64,000 nt of DNA. Origin: Polynucleobacter sp. MWH-Jannik1A5. Its GTDB lineage: Bacteria; Pseudomonadota; Gammaproteobacteria; Burkholderiales; Burkholderiaceae. The stretch spans positions 1,710,963 to 1,774,962 of the forward strand of contig NZ_JACVPQ010000001.1 of the NCBI RefSeq assembly GCF_018881795.1. The letters run 5' to 3'. The notes below the pieces were generated by a model. That model worked only from the letters and a program-made list of their open reading frames with translations, was not told the DNA's origin and did no database searches. The position numbers were made by a program, and so were the translations under genes. Positions 1 to 15,000 of the stretch are shown here, in pieces. Position 1 is the first letter of the stretch. Every line of letters begins with the position of its first letter.

Positions 1-3000
1 GGTGGTCACATCGAGACTAGCTCTAAGGGCAATGTTGCTATTGCAGCAAGCGCTGCTGTGGATACCTCTGCTCCTAAAGGCAGAAGCGGTATGTGGGTTA
101 TAGACCCAATAACGTTGATCATCGATAGTGCAGCAGCATCCGCTATTAGCAATGCATTGAACACCACTAGCGTTACCTTAGATGCTACTGGTAGTGCCTG
201 CGCATTTGGTTCTTGCACTAATAGCCAGTCTGCATTGATTCGTATCATGGCTGGTGCCGACATCTATTCAAGCAATACAGCAACCTCATTGAACTTGATT
301 GCTACTGGTGGCCAGATTGATATCCATAGCAACATCACTGCTGGATCTGTTTACGCAGTTGCGCAATCAATCAATGTGTATGGTTCTGTAAATACGAATG
401 GTGGATCTAATTCCAATATCTATTTAGCTGGTGCGATTATTAATATTCTTGGAAATATTAATTCCAATGGTAATAATCAAAATAATTCCAGCTCAAGCAA
501 TTTAAATTCTGCAAATACTATTACTGGTGCAAATCGTCGCAATGGCCAAAATGGATTAACTGCAGATTCAAATACATATTCAAGCAATGGTGGATTAATT
601 AACATTCTTGCAACAGGCGATATTACCGTTGATACAAATAGTTATATTTCTAGCAACGGTGTAAATGGTGGAGTAGTTACGATTACTTCAACAGCCGGTA
701 AAGTAACTATTAACGGTATTGTTGATTCAATCGGAAAATCAAATACTGCTGGCAATATCATGATTGCTGGCAAAACTGAAACCAATCTCATTGGTTCATT
801 AATTAGTGTAGAAGGTTTGAATGTTGGCGGCATGATCAATCTTGGTCAGATCAACAACCTCGGTAACGGCACAATCCTCGCGCCACCTGCAACTGCACCT
901 CCAGCACTTATTACTTTTGTACATGATTCAGTAGCAGCAGCAACAAGCAACAACGCAACAAGTATCACTAGCAGCAACATCAATATTGATAGCCAAACTG
1001 GCATCAACGCACCAAACGGCAACATCGTCGTATTCGGTGACCAAATTCAAGTAAACAATTCCAGTATCACAGCGACAAATGGCACGATTGCTATTGGCCG
1101 TGAGGCATATTCAGCTGGTGCATTAGCAGCGCTTGCTGTAGTGAGCAATTCCACATTGATTGCTAATCGAGTGGAAACATCTGGTGCTTGGTTGGGTACG
1201 GAAAACAACACGATTCGAGCGCTTGAGTGGTTATTAGATCCAAATAACGTCACCATTACAGCGGCGGCGACTACTGGCGGTACATTGCCAAACTACAACG
1301 CATCACTCACCACGTCAAACGTTAATACTGTTCAAATTCAAAATGCCATTAATGCTGGCACTAGCGTCACCATTGTTGCTAACGGAACCATCACACAGTC
1401 TGCGGCATTAGCATTCGCACCAGCAACTGGCGTAAGCGCTACTTTGACCTTGGATAACAGAACATCTGCAGCCTCGGTAATGACCATCAGTGCGGCCACG
1501 ACCAATTCTGGAGCGGGCACTGTAAGCCTCGTTTACTTGAGTAGCGGCGCTATTACTTTGGGCGCAATCACCTCAACAAACGGCAAGATTAATGTAACGG
1601 CGCAAAGTACTAAGCAAATTGCAGTTTCGTCCAATATCAATGTGAACGGCAATATCACTACCCGTGGAGGCGATATTGTTCTGGATGGTACTGGTGGAAC
1701 TATTAATGGAACCACTATTACTCGCGCTCCAAATCTTCCTAGTGGTGCGAGCGGTGCTGGCGGTGGAGTGGTTTTTGATTCAACCGCTACGGTTGCTGTC
1801 ACTATCAACACAACGACAGATGGTGGTGCTGTAGGCGCAGCAACAACTGGTGGCGTTTTAAATATTGCATCGTCAGGCACACTTGGTATGAACTTAGCTA
1901 CGCTGAATATTGGCGGTAGCGTGGATATGAATATTGTTGGTGGTAACAATGGTACAACCGGTGCTTATGGCTTCTTGTCTGATGTAAATACATCGCCCAT
2001 GATCGCTAAGGGCAATATCAATATCTACCTCAATTCGATCAACGTAAATACCAATTTCTGGGCACGTTCACCAATTACCTCCTATTCAGGTAGCGTCACA
2101 ATCTACGCAACTGAAATCCAGGCAGGAAATCCTAGTATTAACTTGGAGGGCGCAATCAGCGGGTATGCCGGTGTAAGTCTTACCTCCGTAGCTGGAGCAT
2201 TAACGGCTAAGGCCATTATCACAACCGCCCTAGGCACGCTCACCAGCGCAACCGGAACGGTCACGGTGTCTGGCACTACCCAACAAGTGGCAAATAATCA
2301 ATATGCCGTCAATCTCGGGGGTGCAATAAGCGCCCCGAAGGTAGTCATTACGGGTGCGAATACCAGTACAGCTGGTAAGGCAGTTAATAGCACCGCACCA
2401 ATTACGATCACAGCTGATCCAAGTATCTCCTTCCTGACAACGCCTGGTGATGCGCTCACTATTACAGGTAACGTCGCAACAACAGGTATCGCTGGTGGCA
2501 TCAATCTTTCTGCTGCAGCAACCATTACAAATAATTCCAATGGTGGCAATGTAACGATGGTGACTGCCGGTGATCTCACTGCCTTGGGCGCTGTGAATTT
2601 TGCTACCGCCAACACAACCAATCATTCTCAAACTATTACGTATGACACTAGAACAGGTAATACAACTAGCCTAATCACTACCGGCGCATTTACTTACAAT
2701 GCGACTGGCGCAACAGAGAAGGTTAACTATGTAGTTGAATCCAATGGCTCAAATCTTACTGTTGGCGCAACTGCAGTATCTGGTTATATCAATATCGATA
2801 ACACTTGCCCATCTTGCATAACACCATTAACCCCCGCATCAGCTGCAGCCTCAATGACGACATCCGCTGCGATCACTGTAAGCGGGGCGCTGAGTTCTGG
2901 CGACTATATTTACTTAAATGGATTGAATAACAGTGCAACACTGAATGCAGTAGTTTTAGGTGCAAGTACTCTTACTATTACCAGTGCATCAACAGCAACA

Positions 3001-6000
3001 GACGCAATTACAGTCATCGGTAATCACAATGCCGCAAATAAGGGAAATGTTGGCATCGCTTCATCTGGGGCAATTGTTAATCAATCATCTGCTGGTGGAA
3101 ATATATCTTTTACCTCTAACGGTGACATTACTCAATCGGGCGCTCTAACTCTCTCAGCCAATAACTCTGGCCATTCACAGACGGTTACTTACGATACAAC
3201 CACTGGAAACTTAAATAGTTCGATTACAGCTGGCGTGCTCACGGCAGCCACTGGAACATCGCCATTAAATTACATAGAAAGATCTAGTGGTTCTGGCATT
3301 ACTGCTGGGGCGCTAACAATTTCTGGCTTTGTAAATTTAGACAATACCTACGGCTGTGCTGGTGTGGGGTGTACCCCAGTTAGTGGATATATCAACACAA
3401 ATACCGAGGCATCTACATTGGCAGTTCAAGCTGAAAATGGAATTTATATTAGTGGATCTATTAGTGCTGATAGTTTTACGGCAAACGCCATCAACTATCC
3501 AACAAGCACAAGCGTTACATACCCTGCATTTGCGTTGGGCAAACTCGGGAATACAACGCCTGTAATTACCACTGTAGGTGATATCTTAATCACGGGAATT
3601 GGTGCTGGCACATCTTTGAATTCGGGTGTCGATATTCGTGGTGGGATGATTTCGACCGCAGGTGACATTACTTTAACCGGTACCAATTACAGCCCGATTT
3701 ACGGTTCACTTAACATATGGAATGGTCCAATAAGAGCTGCCGGCGCTTTAACTATGACGGCTAACGCTTACAATACCAGTAACTTCCCCCTCTACATTGA
3801 TGGAAAGAGTACAAGCGCTATACAAGGCGCCTCTGTCACCTTGACTGCGAATGAATATTCAACCGCAGCAAATGCTTCAACTACTGCTGGAGCAATCTTC
3901 TCTGCAAATGCCATCCAGCCAATTATTGCTACAAATGGTGATATTACTATCACGACAAACGTTGCCAATAAGGCAAACGACGGCATTAATTTATCTGGCC
4001 CAATCATTCAAAATACAAGTGGTGGAGATATCACGTTCTCCGCAAATTCAACGATCTCTCAGACTGGACCAGTTACCCTGGTAGGCAATACGAGCGGTGC
4101 AGTATCAAGCGTTACGTACGACACAACTAGGGGTAATAATGTTTCAACTATTACTTCTGGACCCCTAACGGTTAATAGCGCATCTACTGATGCTATTAAC
4201 TTTATTGAAAAGTCTACTGGAGCTGCATTAACTGTTGGTGCAATTTCTATTCCCGGTTACATTTCTCTAGACAATACTTACGGCGGAACTGCTGGTGCAG
4301 GCGGTACTCCGACCTCTGGATTTATTACTTACGCCAATGCGTCAACCTTAGCTACCGTAGCCACTGGTATCTCTATTAATGGCGCACTTTCTACCGGCGC
4401 GTTCTCGGGTCCACAGGCTATTACTGTATTTGGTGTTTCTGCTGGCCCAACCGTTACTAACGGTGTGTCGGTTGGCGCCACTACCAATACTAGCGCTTCA
4501 CTGACAGCTGCTACAGGCAGTATTAATGTGACGGGTATTACTAAAACTGGCGATAAAGGCATTGTTGCTTACGCCCCAATGACCGCGACCAACGGCAATA
4601 TTAATTTGATTGGTATTACTGGTTCCACTTCCACAACTGCTGCCCTTGCAGAGGGCGTGGCTATCATGCCGGCTGCAAACTTGACAGCTAGTGGAGTGGG
4701 GGCTGGAAATATCACGATTGCTGGTAGCGTGCTTTCTACAGCTAACACAGGTAACGGTATTCGTGTCGACGGTTTAGCTACTGGCGGACCAACCATCATT
4801 AATGCAAGTGGTACTTTGACCTTTGCCGGTTACGATGCAGCTACTGGTGCTACTGCAGCTCACTCAGTCTATATCGCTCGAGCATCTAAGGTTTATCTCA
4901 AGTCTGGTCTTGACACTATTATTGCCGGCTCCATTCCAGGTGGTACAGGCGGCTCTACTGGCGCGAACATCTCCTTGGGCGTTAATTCTGGAACAATCGG
5001 TGTTGTTATCAATGCTGGCCGCGATTTAATTATTGAAGGCGCTGTTTTAACAACGCAGACCAATTCTTCAGGAGCAAGCATTCCGAACGTGGCTACTCCT
5101 TCAGCTAACTCAGCTGCTTTAGCAGGCGCAACTGGTGGCATTGCAATTGAAATCCTTAATCAACAGTCTTATGTTGATGGGGGAGTGAACTATACAGGCT
5201 TTAATGCGGTTCGTAATATTTGGATGCATGGTATTGGTGGTGAGGGTGGTATTGCGGATAACGGCGTACCACTAACATCCACCACTGGAAACATCACCTT
5301 GCTCGGTACGGCGCAAGTTACCTCAAAAACAGCCATCAAAATATCCTCTAGCGGTTCTCCTGCTGGAACTGGCGCAATTTTAGCCAAAGACGGTGTTGTT
5401 ACTATCACTGGTAACTCTATTGCCGGTGCCAGTGGTTACGCCGTATGGGATGCAGCCCCTATTACTGGTAACGCAATTATTGTTACTGGCAACGCATCAG
5501 GATTACCTACAACTATCGTTAGCTTGGGTGTAATGACTATCAATGCTTGCGCGGCAGGGGTTGATTGCACATCACATGATCTAGAGGTATATGCGTGGGG
5601 TGGTGGCGCTCAGACTTCTGTTACAAACACAGGCAGTACGACTGGTATTACGCAAACTGGAGCAATTGCTGCCAACGCTAACGGTGGAAGCATTCTTTTC
5701 AAATCCAATAACGTCATTACTCAAGGTGGGGCAATTACGATTGCTCAAAATACCAGCGGGACTGATTCTTTAATTAGTTACGACACCACATTTGGCACAC
5801 GTTTATCGTCCATTGATACAGGCCCACTGACCTTTAATGGCACATCAACTAATTACATCAACTACAACAATATTGCGAGCGGTGCGCCGATTATCGTTAA
5901 TGCTGCCTTGACTGTGCCCGGCTCAATCACTTTTGACAATACCTACCTCAATGGGGTGCAGGGCGGCATCAATACCAATAATGCATGGCAGTATGCAACG

Positions 6001-9000
6001 ATTGCACCAGCAGCCAAAGGGATTTACGTCAGTGCCAGTTTGACAGCTAGTGATGGCATCTACATTCGTGGAGCTATTGGAGCAAGTACGGCATTAGTAG
6101 CATCTTGCTGTAATGCAGTTTCATTGGATGGCACATTCACATTGCAAACTGTAGGTAGCTTTGCTACTGGTAATACAGAAAGTGCTATTGAAATTATTGG
6201 TATTCAGCCTATAGCGAATATGACTGCGACAACAATTCAAAATGCAATTGAATTGCGCTCTAACGTCAGCCTTATTAACAACTCAATTAACGGAAAAATC
6301 AATATTGTGGCCATCTCTGGTCACTATAAGGATATTGTCTCTATTACGAGCGCATCAACTGCTGGTTCTATTGATGTCAGCGCTATTGGCCTAAATGCTC
6401 AGGTTTATACAGTTGCTGGAACATTGTTTACGCAAAATTCTAACGCTGGTATTTTTATTGCCACCTCTGAAAACGGTAACGTTTTGCCGCCCAAGATTGT
6501 CAATAATGGAACGGGTCCTGTGGTTATTGCGGCCGGTACATATTTTCCAGTAGGTACAGTGAATACTTCCTGTTCTGTCGGCGGACCAGGGTCTTGCGGT
6601 CAGATTTACACAGTTAGCGGAAACAACATTACTTCACCTAACGGCAATGTATTTCTGTATGCGGGCTCGCCTGGAACGGGAACTATTAACTCCCTAACAT
6701 CGCAGTCGATGTTGTCTTATTTAGATAGCAGATTAGGTAACTTAACTTTTGCCAATACCTTATTCGGTCAAGCTTATGCGGTAGGCAATGTGCCGGCAAC
6801 ATTAATTCCGATTGATGCCATTGCAGCCCTTAATACAGCCAATGCTGCACCGGGTACGGGCTATACAAGCTATACAACTTCAGCTACAACGTCAACCAAT
6901 GGCGGTCCAGTTATTCAATTCCGTATTCAACCATCTGTTCAAGCGAACTTGAGTGGAAACGTAACCAAGGTTTATGGAGCGGATGACCCATTAGCCACCT
7001 CTGGTAACTTAGCTACCGTAGGCTCATTGGATTACCAGTTAAATGCACTCTTCGTTAAAAATGCTACCGTTAATCCAGGGTATGTAGCCAATGGTGCAAC
7101 TGGTTGCTTGAATCAACCATCTGGTTGCATGAAGACAACCGTAAACGGCTTGAATTTCTTCCTGCCAATGGATGATTTCATTAATTCATTGCAAGCAACT
7201 TTGCCAACTCCACGCGCTTCATATGGCACTGTTCCTGGTGAGCAGGTGAACGGTACAAGTTCTACTGCCTTCACTTCAAGCTATGCCTATAACCTTTCCA
7301 GTACGCATGGCGTCATGGTAAGTTCTGGAATCTCCGTTAACTTACAGCCGGCTAGCGGTTCAGTCGGCCTGGTAATTACTCCTGCACCATTAACGATTAC
7401 TGCGTCTAACCAAACGATCCAAGCGGGTGATGCCTTTACTGCTGGAACTACTGCATTCACAACAAGTGGATTGGCACTAGCGCCAAACGGAGTTGTGTTG
7501 GCCGACGCGATTTCCGGCGTAACTTTAGCTGCCCCAACTTACACCGGGCAAACAACAGCTGGCGCTTATGCAATTAATGCAAGCGCCCCGGTATTTAGTA
7601 CTGGCTCTGCAAGTAACTACACCATTACCTATGCGCCTGGTACTTTAACAACGACAACCAATCTCATTATTACGATTACTGCATTGGCTGAATCAAAGAT
7701 CTACGGATCAAGCGCTATTAGCTCACCATCCTCAATTACATACAACGGATCCGGCGTAGCAGTTGTCAGTGGGCCAGCGTCTGCTCTTTATACGATTACA
7801 GGATTGCCGGTAGGTGGTACTTACACCATTGATAGTTTGACATTCACGAGCGCCGGCGGAATTGCCTCTGCCAGTGTTGGAGGTAGTCCTTACACTGTTA
7901 CACCATCTGCAGTATCTATTACAACTGCAAGTGGCTCACCTTCAATAGCTGGCGCAAGCTATATTTATCAGCCCGGCCTAATGACGGTGACTCCTCGTCC
8001 GATCACGATTACCGCAACACCAGTTACTACTACTTACGGTAGCGCTACACCAATTACTCAAACTGGCTATACCGCATCTAACAACTTGGTAGCAGGGGAC
8101 ACGATTACAGGCGCAACTGTAAATTATGTTGGTGCATCTACTTCTACGACTGTTCCTGGTACATTGGGTGCTGGTACTTACAGCTCTGCAATTGTGCCAA
8201 GCGCTGCAACTGGTACTGGTGGATTTAACTCAACTAACTATGCGATTACCTATGCTCCAGCTGATTTAGTTGTCAATAAATTGGCCGTGATAGTTACTGC
8301 TAATGCGCAATCTACTGTTTACGGTACTGCTTTAGCTCTTGGCACAACAGCTTTTACTAATAGCATTGGCACATTACCGAATGGCGATGCTATTACTGCT
8401 GCAACACTTCAATACAATGGCTTACCTAGTGTCCCAGCCACGACCAATGCTGGTAGCTACACCATCGCGGCAAGCGCAGCTACCGGAACGGGTGGTTTTG
8501 GCAGCGCCAATTACGATGTTACCTACGCAACAGGTCCGCTGACTGTTACACCTGCCCCTATAACCATTAGCGCGACAGCACCTACACAGTCTGTTGTCTA
8601 CAGTGGTTCTGCTCAAACCTTCAATGCAGCAACTGGATTGACTATCAGCGGCCTGAAAAATGGAGAAACTGCGGTTTTAGGAACCACTGGCTTGGGTTCT
8701 GGAACCAACGTAGGCGTGTATACAAACACGGTTGATGCCAATTTAATTACCAGCATTACTGGTGGCAATGCGCTTCTATCAAATTACACGGTTACTTATT
8801 CTGGTGCACAAGCAGCATTGAATATTATTCCAGCGCCGTTGTCGATTACTGGCGCATTTACATCGGCTGTATATGATGCTGCCGCCCATACTAATGCTGC
8901 TCCTACTGTTAGCGGCTTAAAGGGTAGTGACGCAGTTGCATTGCCAATGGGCGTTCTTGGCATGGGCACTAATGCTGGTACATATGCGGATGTATTAGCC

Positions 9001-12000
9001 CCAGTATTTACTACTGGGTCAGCAAATAACTACACCATCACCACTACTAATGGTGCTTTAACAATTACTCCAAAAGCCGCAACCGTTACCGGTAATACAA
9101 TCGTTAATCAATATAGCGGGGCTTTACAAACCAACACGTACACCACTACCGGAATTATTACTGGGGATGCTGTGACAGTGGGTGGGGTAGCTACCGCCAC
9201 TCACGTATCACAAGGTACTGTCCCTGATGTCTTTACTGTTAGTGGTCCTTCCGCTGGTAACTACACTTTCACTTATGCTCCGGGCTCAATCACCATTACG
9301 CCTGCGCCATTAACTGTGACTGGCGCCATTACGACGGCCGTTTACAACAAGACTACACAAACTAATACTGCCGCAAACGTTACTGGATTACTGGGATCCG
9401 ATACAGCCACCATTGGCGGTACATATGGTTCTGGTATCAATGCAGGTGTTTATACAGATAGCCTCTCTGTAGGCCTGTCAAACCCAAGCGACTATTCCGT
9501 CAGCATCACCAACGGTACCCATACGATTACTCCAGCAATTATTACCGTTAATGGTATTACTGCCCAGAACAAGGTGTATGACGCCACTACAGCAGCCACT
9601 CTGAATGTAGGCACTATTACTACAACTGGTGTATTGCCAGGTGATACTGTCACACTCCAAACCAGCACTTTATCTGGTGTGTTTACAGATAAGAATGTCG
9701 GTAATGGCAAAACCGTACTTATTAGTGGTGTTGTTTTAGCCGGCACAGATTCTGCAAACTATCAGCTATCTGGAGGTGCTAACACCGCAACGACTGCGAA
9801 CATTACTCCAGCACCATTGACTATTACTGGAGCGGATTTAACAACCACTTATAACGCTTCAGTACAGTCTTTGGCGGCGCCTACCGTTGCTGGGTTGATT
9901 GCTGGCGATAACGTCACTGTCGCTGGGAATGCTACCGGCACTAATGTAGGTAGCTATTCTGCTACTTATACAGCGAGTGGTGTCGATGCAGGTAATTACA
10001 CCGTTACAGCTAATACGCCAGTGTTGACGATTAATAAAGCCAATTTGGTAGTAACAGCAAATAACGCAGGTAAGTTCTATGGACAAGCAGATCCAGCATT
10101 TACTGCGACTATTGCTGGATTGCAGGGATCTGATACGGCTACAGTTAACGCTGTAACTAGTAGCGTTACTGGAACTACTGCAGCAACAGGTACATACCCA
10201 ACAGCAATTAATGCAAGTGGGGTCACTAGCACTAATTTGGCAAATTACAACGTAACTTATGTTCCAGGTGCATATACAATCACACCAGCAGGTGTTCTTG
10301 TAATCACCATGAACGCGGCAACAACGACCTATGGAACTGCAGCATCGCCAACTGTTGCTACTATCCAATTTGCTACTGGTACAGGTATAAATACAACCGT
10401 AGTGACTTTGACTAAGTCTGGGGATACTTATACTGATGGCGCATACTCAATTACCGTTACTCCAGCGATTACCGACCAGGGCGTAACGCCAGTAGTTACT
10501 GGCGCAAGTACTACATGGAATGTAGGTGCATACACGAATGCTGTAAGCAATACAAATAATTACAACCAAACTGGTAGTCCATTTACTGGTGTAACAACTA
10601 TTACCAACACCTTAACGATTACGCCAGCACCACTAGCGATCATTGTTGCAAGCACATCAAAAACTTATAACGCTAGCGCATTTACAGCTGCACAAGCATC
10701 TCTGTCTTCCGTTACCGGTTTGTTAAATGGCGATACGATATCTGGATATTCAGGGGTTACAGCTGGTAATTTGGGTGGTGTAACTTTTAGTGGTTCGTCC
10801 ATTGGAGCCATTAATGCAAGTGCTACAACATATCCAATTAATGGATCTGTAGGATCAGGATTCTCAAACTACAACGTCACAATCACTAACGGTGCTTTAA
10901 CTATTAACCAAGCTCCGTTGGTTGTTAATGGCGCAGTAACAACTACACAATATAACGGTGCCACTCAAACCAATGCTGCTGCAACCGTAACTGGCTTGCA
11001 GGGTAGTGATAGCGTAGTAGTTTCTGGTTATGCGACTGCAACGCATGTGAGCCAAGGTATTGTTCCTGATGTGTTAGTGGCTAGCGGGGCGTCTGCAAGC
11101 AATTACAGTATCACTTATAACAATGGCTCAATTGCCATTACACCTGCCTCCCTTTTGGTAACAGGTGTAGCCAATCAGTATGCCTATAACGGCGCATTGC
11201 AAACCAATACAGGTGCATCCGTAAGCGGTCTTAAAGGAACTGATACTGCAACCGTTGCGGGTTATGCGACAGCAACTCATGTGAGCCAAGGTATTGTTCC
11301 GGATGCGTTAGTAGCTACCTTGCAGTCCGCTAATACAGCTGATTACACAGTGACATATGTCCAGGGTAGCCTGCAAATTACACCTATCGTTATTACTGCA
11401 GTAGTAAATTCCGCCACCGTAATGTACAACGCCAATTCACAAACCACTGGCTTTGTTGTAACTGGCCTGAAGGGTAGCGATATTGCAGCTGCAGCTTCTG
11501 GTACGGCTACTGGTACCAACGCAGGTACTTACACTAGCAACTTGGTATTGACCACCTCTAGTGACTATACCGTTGGCGCTATTACTAACGGCACTTTGAC
11601 TATTACCCCAGCACCACTAACCATCAGCGCTGGCTTGACAGCCAACAACAAGGTATATGACACCACTACAGCAGCAACCATTGCAGTAACTGGTAATCAA
11701 GTGCTCGAGGGTGTTCTAGGTGTTGATGCTGTAACTGTGTCTTCAACCGGTCCTTATACAGGCGCAACATTTAGCCAATCTAACGTAGGCTCAGGTTTAA
11801 CAGTAACCCCAGGTACTTCATCTACCGTGATTAATGGTGTGACTTACACCACTATGGCTGGCGTAACTTTGACTGGCGCTGCAGCGGGTAACTACTATGT
11901 TGCTGGAGTAGGGCCACAGACTTTAACTGGCAACATTACGCCTAGGCCAATTACGATTGCTACTGGTTTGACTGCTAGCGATAAGGTGTACGACGCAACA

Positions 12001-15000
12001 ACTGCAGCGACAATTACATCTGCAACACAAACATTGTCTGGCGTACTGCCATCTGATTCTGCTAATGTTTCTGTAAGCTCAAACGGCCCTTATACTGGGA
12101 CCTTTAGCCAGTCAAACGTGGGCGCTGGTTTGACGGTCACCCCAACGTCTACAGCAACAACTATCGCGGGTGCTAGCTATGATGCAATGACTGGCGTAAC
12201 TTTAAGTGGATCAGCAGCGGGTAACTATTACGTAACTGGAACAACTTCACCAATCACAGCAAGCATTACGCCTTACATCATCAACTTTGGTGCGGGTGGT
12301 ACAGGCCCTAATATCACCGCAGTAGCAAATAACAAGGTCTATACATCCACGACTTCTGCCAATGGAACCTTGGCGATGGTGAACTTATTCGGAACTGATT
12401 CTGTGGACGTTACATTCACAAGTGCATCTTTTGCCAATCCGAATGTTGCCAATAGCATTCCAGTAACCTTCAGTGGCGTTACATTGTCAGGTGCTTCTGC
12501 GGGCAACTATGCACTTGGTAATACTCCGATAACCTCCAGTGCAAATATCACCCAAGCACCGCTTACGATTACGGCTATTGATAAGGCATCTTTCTATACC
12601 CAAGCTACCGCTGATTTAACCCAGGCTTATGCACCAGCAGTTGGTCTCTTGGGTGCTGATGTCGTAACTGGAGCAACCGTCACAACAACTGCTACAAATA
12701 CATCCGCAGTGGGCACCTATCCAATCTCTATTGGTTCAGCTACAGGTACAGGCCTATCGAATTACTCAATTACATATGTACCAGCAACATATACGATTGT
12801 TGGCCCAGGTGGATTGTTGATTTCCACTACTGGAGTAACAACACCTTACGGTACCGGTACCTCTGGAAATATCATTGCGCCAGCATTGCCAACAGCATCC
12901 TATATTCTCGGCGGCTCAAACAGCTCTTTAACATATGTCAGCTCGTCAACGACTGGCAATGTCACTAGATATGTATTCAAGGATGTGGCAAACGTAACCG
13001 TTACTTTTGACCTTACGCCATCTAATACGTCTACTAGTGGTTCTGGCAATATCAATATTGGTAGCTACCCATATGCAACATCGAATTTATCTGCTGGCAG
13101 TACCGGTTTAACTTCGGCAATTCCATCTGGTAACTTCACTGTTACTCCGCTAGCTATTACCATTACAGCATCTCCAGAAACCCACGCATACAACGGTAGC
13201 GTGCAAATCCAGGCTTCTGCTACATCCTCACCAGCGATCAAAACGAATGACATAGTCACCATTACTGGCTCGGCTTTGGGTAAAAATGTTGGTACCTACG
13301 GCTCAAGTCTATCGGCAACTGGCGCTGATATTGCTAACTACAGCATTACTTATGTCAATGCTGATCTAACTATCACACCATATATCTTGGGCTCCGGCGG
13401 GGCGGGTACGCCAGCTATTACAGCAACAGCCAATAACAAGGTATACGAGACAACTACAGTGGCTACCGGCAGCTTGGCAATGGCCAATCTATTCGCGGGT
13501 GATACCGTAGCAGCGAATTATGCAAACGCTAACTTTGCCACTCCAAACGTTGCTAACGGTCTGACCGTAACCTTTGGTGGTGTAACTCTATCTGGCCCGG
13601 ATGCCGCAAACTACGCCGTAGGATCTTCACCGATTACCGCAACTGCCAACATTACCCCAGCACCACTAACCATCAGCGCTGGCTTGACAGCCAACAACAA
13701 GGTATATGACACCACTACAGCAGCAACCATTGCAGTAACTGGTAATCAAGTGCTCGAGGGTGTTCTAGGTGTTGATGCTGTAACTGTGTCTTCAACCGGT
13801 CCTTATACAGGCGCAACATTTAGCCAATCTAACGTAGGCTCAGGTTTAACAGTAACCCCAGGTACTTCATCTACCGTGATTAATGGTGTGACTTACACCA
13901 CTATGGCTGGCGTAACTTTGACTGGCGCTGCAGCGGGTAACTACTATGTTGCTGGAGTAGGGCCACAGACTTTAACTGCGAACATTACGCCTGCACCTCT
14001 GACAATCAGCGCTGGATTAACTGCTAACAATAAGGCCTATGACGGCACTACTGCCGCAACCATAACTGCTGTTGCCGGAGCTCAAACACTCGTTGGTCTG
14101 GTGGGAAGTGATATCAGCACAACCAATGTAGTAGTGAGCTCTTCCGGAGCCTATACAGGCAACTTTAGCCAGTCTAATGTTGGCAATAATTTGGTGGTAA
14201 CGCCAACGACTACTGCAACTGTGATTGCTGGCGCTAGTTATAACGCTATGGCGGATGTCACTTTATCTGGCATCTCTGCTGGCAACTATTACGTTACAGG
14301 CACCACATCCCCAATTAGAGCTAACATCACGCCATATATCATCGTGCCTGGCGTTACAACCGGCCCTGCTATTACTGCGGTAGCAAATAACAAGGTTTAC
14401 ACCTCTACCGATGGAGCCAATGGCACATTGGCAATGGTGAACTTATTTGGTACGGATTCAGTGTCGATAAGCTATACCGGCGCTACATTTGCAAGTCCTA
14501 ACGTAGCCAATGGCATTACAGTGACATTTACTGGTGCCGCATTGTCTGGACCGTCTGCAGCAAACTACTCCATAGGTGCTGGCGCTATTACTGCAACAGC
14601 TAACATCACGCCTGCACCTCTAACAGTGACTGCCAATGACCAGGCATCCCTGTATACACAGCCATTAGTTACATTGTCAGTGGCTTCTGCTATCGGATTA
14701 TTAGGCGGACAACAAGTCACTGGCGCAACCTTAGCAACTACGGCAGCCACTAGTGGTCCGAATTCTTCTGCTGGTGCATACCCAATTTCAATTAGCGCTG
14801 CAACTGGAGCAAGTGGATTTATTGCCAATAACTACACCATTAGCTATGTTCCAGCTACCTACACCATTGTTCCGGCAGGGCAGCTATTGGTATCTACCTC
14901 TGGATTGACCACTATTTACGGTAGCACTGTGGTTTCTGGAAATATTGTTACACCATCAATAAACCCAACACTTTCTTACTTAACTACTGGCGGTGCTGTG

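Noticed and set aside
2230..2631. Cys-rich 133-aa minus-strand frame opposite the adhesin
   Set aside because: Lies wholly inside the adhesin repeats, has no family resemblance or ribosome-binding site, and its composition is what the opposite strand of ACN/GGN-rich repeats would give.
9859..10368. 169-aa Cys/Ser-rich minus-strand frame
   Set aside because: Shadow of the MBG repeats; composition is an artefact of the opposite strand.
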